Shown: positions 5,928 through 7,944 of the stretch, one piece after another
Layout: every line of letters starts with the position of its first letter
Numbering within the stretch: position 1 is the stretch's first letter
From: JBNKDD01 sp050288085
GTDB lineage: Bacteria; Chloroflexota; Anaerolineae; Aggregatilineales; UBA3940
Reading direction: 5' to 3'
Assembly: GCA_050288085.1 (NCBI GenBank)
Contig: JBNKDD010000267.1
Location: 1-7,944 of the forward strand
Length of the DNA stretch: 7,944 nt
Notes under the pieces: model-generated
The model's input: only the letters and a program-made list of their open reading frames with translations
The model's database searches: none
Told to the model about the DNA's origin: nothing
Made by a program: the position numbers and the translations under genes

Positions 5928-6833
5928 ATGAAACGCAGTACAAAAGTGCTCATTGGCTTCCTGGCAGTCATCTTCCTGTGTCTTTTCCTGATAATTGCGC
6001 GGGGAATCTGGCACAATCGCGGGCTGGAAACGATCACGGTCGATGGGCTGGAACGCGGCTACTTCATCCATGTGCCGGAATCATATGATGGTTCACAGGC
6101 GGTGCCGCTGTTGCTGGCCTTACATGGCGGCGGCGGGGATGGCCGCAACATGGATCGACTGACCGGCCTCAACGAACTGGCCGATCAGAAGAACCTGATC
6201 GTGGTTTACCCGGTTGGCTATGAAAAATCCTGGGCGGATTATCGCGGTATCTCGAAGGCATCGCTGGCCGGGGTTGATGATGTGGCCTATATCCGGGCTT
6301 TGATCGACAGCTTATCGGACACCTATAACATTGACGGGGTGTACGGTTTCTTCGCCCAGATGCTTGCCTGTGATCTGTCCGAGCAGATCGACGGGATTGC
6401 AGTGGTCGCGGCGACTACCCCGGCAAACCTACCTGATCAATGCAACCCTTCCCGCCCGATCCCGGTGCTGTTCATCTTCGGGACGGACGATCCACTGGTT
6501 CCGGTCGAAGGTGGTCAGGTGATGGACAACAGGGGCGAGGTGCTCTCGCTCGGTGAATCGGCTAAGTTGTGGGCGGATTTAAACGGCTGTGATCCGACCC
6601 CGGCGATCACCGATCTGCCAGACACCAACGAGGACGGTATGACCGTGAGCTATGAGCTATACGGCAGTTGCAGTCAGGATGCATCGGTTGGGGTATATAT
6701 CATCGAGGGTGGTGGACATACCTGGCCCGGCGGCTGGCAGTATCTCCCTGAACGCTGGATCGGGAAGACCAGCCGCGATGTCGATGCCAATATGCTGATC
6801 TGGACACACTTCTTTGATATGGTGGTCGAGTAA
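5928..6833 (+). CDS. LpqC-type esterase, nucleophile-serine motif missing
   Basis: A 301-aa alpha/beta hydrolase of the LpqC / PHB-depolymerase-like esterase group. An N-terminal helix (7-25) anchors or exports it. Family marks: ERGYFIHVPESYDG (42-55), oxyanion loop ALHGGGGDGRNMD (64-76), VVYPVGYEKSWAD (92-104), GVDDVAYIRALIDSL (115-129), FIFGTDDPLVPVEGG (182-196) with catalytic Asp probably D188, and GGGHTWPGG (261-269) with catalytic His264. In relatives, the stretch after 'YNID' reads roughly VYxTGxSNGGxxx, where Ser is the nucleophile. Here it reads NIDGVYGFFAQMLACDL (134-150). The GxSNG segment is absent while the frame stays open, so about 7 to 9 residues are missing. As read, the protein should not hydrolyse esters by the usual mechanism. 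The start has no clear ribosome binding site and lies 14 nt after the preceding gene. Confidence 0.8.
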   Translation: MKRSTKVLIGFLAVIFLCLFLIIARGIWHNRGLETITVDGLERGYFIHVPESYDGSQAVPLLLALHGGGGDGRNMDRLTGLNELADQKNLIVVYPVGYEKSWADYRGISKASLAGVDDVAYIRALIDSLSDTYNIDGVYGFFAQMLACDLSEQIDGIAVVAATTPANLPDQCNPSRPIPVLFIFGTDDPLVPVEGGQVMDNRGEVLSLGESAKLWADLNGCDPTPAITDLPDTNEDGMTVSYELYGSCSQDASVGVYIIEGGGHTWPGGWQYLPERWIGKTSRDVDANMLIWTHFFDMVVE

Positions 6834-6916
6834 GACTACCCCGGTTGACCGCCCCGATAATCCACCGCCTGTTAAAGTTCTGTTACGCCTTTTTCATAAA
6901 ATATTCAGTTTGTTAC

Positions 6917-6944
6917 TTGATTCTTTTGTTAAGATGAGTATACA
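6917..6944 (+). promoter_or_regulatory. Possible promoter of the 182-aa protein gene
   Basis: TTGATT (6917-6922), a 16-bp spacer and TATACA (6939-6944) lie in the only strongly AT-rich gap of this region, just before the gene starting at 6973. Each box matches consensus at 4 of 6 positions. The change to AT-rich sequence between two GC-rich genes supports a promoter, but the exact boxes are uncertain. Confidence 0.25.
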
Positions 6945-6972
6945 GTTAGTTATTTATAAGGAAATTAATGTT

Positions 6973-7521
6973 ATGCTCAGAAAAATCTGCCCCCCCGAAA
7001 CGGAGACCATCGGTCGTTCGGTACAAGCTTTCATGGCAAGCATCAATCATGAAAATTTCAGACCCATTCTGGAGAAGTACGGATTCGCCTCCGGTATTGA
7101 TCCAGATAAATGGTATCCTTTGCAAGATGTGCTGGCGACACTGACCGAGATCGCCGAGCAGCCAGGAGCCATGTTTGATCTGGTCAGTATCGGGACGGCT
7201 GCGGCTGGTGCCAGTCAGCTAACACCAGAATTGCAGCAGTTATCATTCGGTGAGTTTTTAGCGTTATATGGCAAGGCGTTATATCCCAGCCGCCACCGGA
7301 ACGGGGATGCCGGGACAATCAGCGCCGAACCGGTTGGGGAAAATCACGTTAAGATGGTGTTGGATATATATTATCCCGACGATTTGATGTATGGGATATT
7401 CTACGGCCTGGCCCGGCTTTTCCTACCCGAAGAGTCTCGATTCACCGTTGCGTATGATGAAGACCAGATTCGCAAGGATAAAGGCGGCGATAACACAGTC
7501 ATTCATGTGATGTGGGACTGA
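6973..7521 (+). CDS. Uncharacterised protein, possible heme/4-vinyl-reductase-like sensor fold
   Basis: A 182-aa soluble protein beginning MLRKICPPETETIG. The frame is open further upstream, but the earlier ATGs (6814, 6934) lack ribosome binding sites and 6814 lies inside the esterase gene. The ATG at 6973 has AAGGA (6958-6962) 10 nt before it, so I chose it. Marks: ILEKYGFASGIDPDKWYP (32-49), VLATLTEIAEQPGAMFDLVSIG (53-74), VGENHVKMVLDIYYPDDLMYGIFYGLARLFLP (121-152), and NTVIHVMW near the C-terminus. I recall similar Chloroflexota proteins with 'D.WYP', 'LVSIG', 'PxDxxYGIxYGxxRxFxP' and a final 'xxxxHVxW', all without known function. The layout, with a helical first half and a mixed second half ending in a beta strand, recalls V4R/heme-NO-binding sensor domains, but this is a loose resemblance only. 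It converges on the TfoX-like gene with 6 bp between stops. Confidence 0.7.
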   Translation: MLRKICPPETETIGRSVQAFMASINHENFRPILEKYGFASGIDPDKWYPLQDVLATLTEIAEQPGAMFDLVSIGTAAAGASQLTPELQQLSFGEFLALYGKALYPSRHRNGDAGTISAEPVGENHVKMVLDIYYPDDLMYGIFYGLARLFLPEESRFTVAYDEDQIRKDKGGDNTVIHVMWD

Positions 7522-7527
7522 GGTTTA

Positions 7528-7857
7528 TTATTTGGGTGGCAGGCTAGAGGCAAAGTCTACGCCGATCTGCACCCATTTCTCTAAGTCGTCATCCTCACTT
7601 ACACCGTCAGGCTCGACCATCACCCAGCCGGTCATCGTGCGCCCGGTTGGCCCAAAGGGTTTGACGTGCGGTTTATCGAGCGCCTCGTCGTACTTTTCCG
7701 GGCCGACACGGACGATCAGGTCATCGCCCGATATACCAACGGCCATATTCCCGTTCAGGATATAGCCCACCCCGCCGAACATCGTCTTGGCTTTCATACC
7801 ATCCATATCGCCGACCAACTCCCGCACCCGGTGGGCCAGTCCCTCATCATAAGTCAT
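7528..7857 (-). CDS. TfoX/Sxy N-terminal-domain protein
   Basis: A 109-aa protein that consists of a single TfoX N-terminal domain. It carries the family marks AKTMFGGVGYILNGNMAVGI (residues 23-42 from the chosen start), DDLIVRVGPEKYDEAL (45-60), TGRTMTGWVMVEPDG (71-85) and a final WVQIGVDFASSLPPK. In gamma-proteobacteria TfoX/Sxy activates competence genes with CRP, but that protein has a second C-terminal domain. Stand-alone N-terminal-domain proteins like this one are widespread and of unknown role, so a competence function should not be assumed. I chose the ATG at 7857 because GGAG (7867-7864) lies 6 nt upstream. A TTG four codons earlier overlaps that ribosome binding site and is unlikely. 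A strong promoter precedes the gene. Confidence 0.85.
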   Translation of the reverse strand: MTYDEGLAHRVRELVGDMDGMKAKTMFGGVGYILNGNMAVGISGDDLIVRVGPEKYDEALDKPHVKPFGPTGRTMTGWVMVEPDGVSEDDDLEKWVQIGVDFASSLPPK

Positions 7858-7905
7858 CCTGTTCTCCAATAAAAACTAATTCAATCGCGCCGGAATATCT
7901 GTTCT

Positions 7906-7934
7906 ATTATCTTTAAAGGCGAGGTGGGTGTCAA
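7906..7934 (-). promoter_or_regulatory. Near-consensus sigma70 promoter of the TfoX-like gene
   Basis: On the minus strand a perfect TTGACA (7934-7929), a 17-bp spacer and GATAAT (7911-7906, 5/6 match) give one of the best promoters in the window. The predicted start near 7899 leaves a UTR of about 40 nt with the GGAG ribosome binding site. Inverted 6-bp arms AGGCGA/TCGCCT (7917-7922 and 7936-7941) flank the -35 box and might be an operator. Confidence 0.6.
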
Positions 7935-7944
7935 GTCGCCTGAT

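Noticed and set aside
6814..6972. N-terminal extension of the 182-aa protein back to ATG 6814
   Set aside because: It would overlap the end of the esterase gene, lacks a ribosome binding site, and the added residues run through AT-rich sequence that looks like a promoter.
7528..7857. Competence regulator role for the TfoX-like protein
   Set aside because: Only the N-terminal domain is present and no competence genes are near; the family name does not carry over the function.
7858..7869. TTG start four codons upstream of the TfoX-like ATG
   Set aside because: The TTG overlaps the GGAG that serves as ribosome binding site for the ATG at 7857, and the family pattern does not need the extra residues.

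Overview
The window looks like ordinary chromosomal DNA from a free-living bacterium. My best guess is a member of the Chloroflexota, Anaerolineae-like. This rests on family impressions rather than on a marker gene: a stand-alone LysW-type zinc ribbon, an ARMT1/DUF89 protein, a CWWGI-type exported protein, and a family with a 'YGIFYGLARLF'-type motif. I see no rRNA, tRNA, CRISPR array, transposase or phage gene.

Left part, minus strand (1-1950). The 5' end of an isochorismatase-type cysteine hydrolase gene runs off the left edge, and an extended -10 promoter overlapping a 9-bp inverted repeat lies in front of it. Upstream is a 65-aa LysW-like zinc ribbon with a very acidic tail and its own clear sigma70-type promoter. 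Upstream of that is a 408-aa DUF89/ARMT1-type metal-dependent phosphatase. A 456-bp divergent gap (1951-2406) holds weak promoters and a 30-codon ORF with a strong ribosome binding site.

Middle, plus strand (2407-4631). This is a two-gene operon. The first gene encodes an NfeD/YuaF-like membrane protein with a striking His/Asp-rich loop, and the second a flotillin (FloT/YqiK type). The pair probably builds a membrane microdomain scaffold. A perfect 9-bp GC-rich hairpin follows it.

Right part (4644-7857). Next come a HEAT-repeat protein, an AT-richer gene for an unknown membrane-anchored protein, and an LpqC-type esterase that keeps its oxyanion loop, Asp and His but lacks the segment carrying the nucleophilic Ser. 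A 182-aa protein of unknown function follows. It converges on a minus-strand TfoX N-terminal-domain protein that has a near-consensus promoter at the right edge.

The best leads are the esterase without a nucleophile motif, the His/Asp-rich NfeD-flotillin pair with the small ORF in front of it, and the orphan LysW-like protein with a changed C-terminus. I do not see a clear new multi-gene defence or mobile system.
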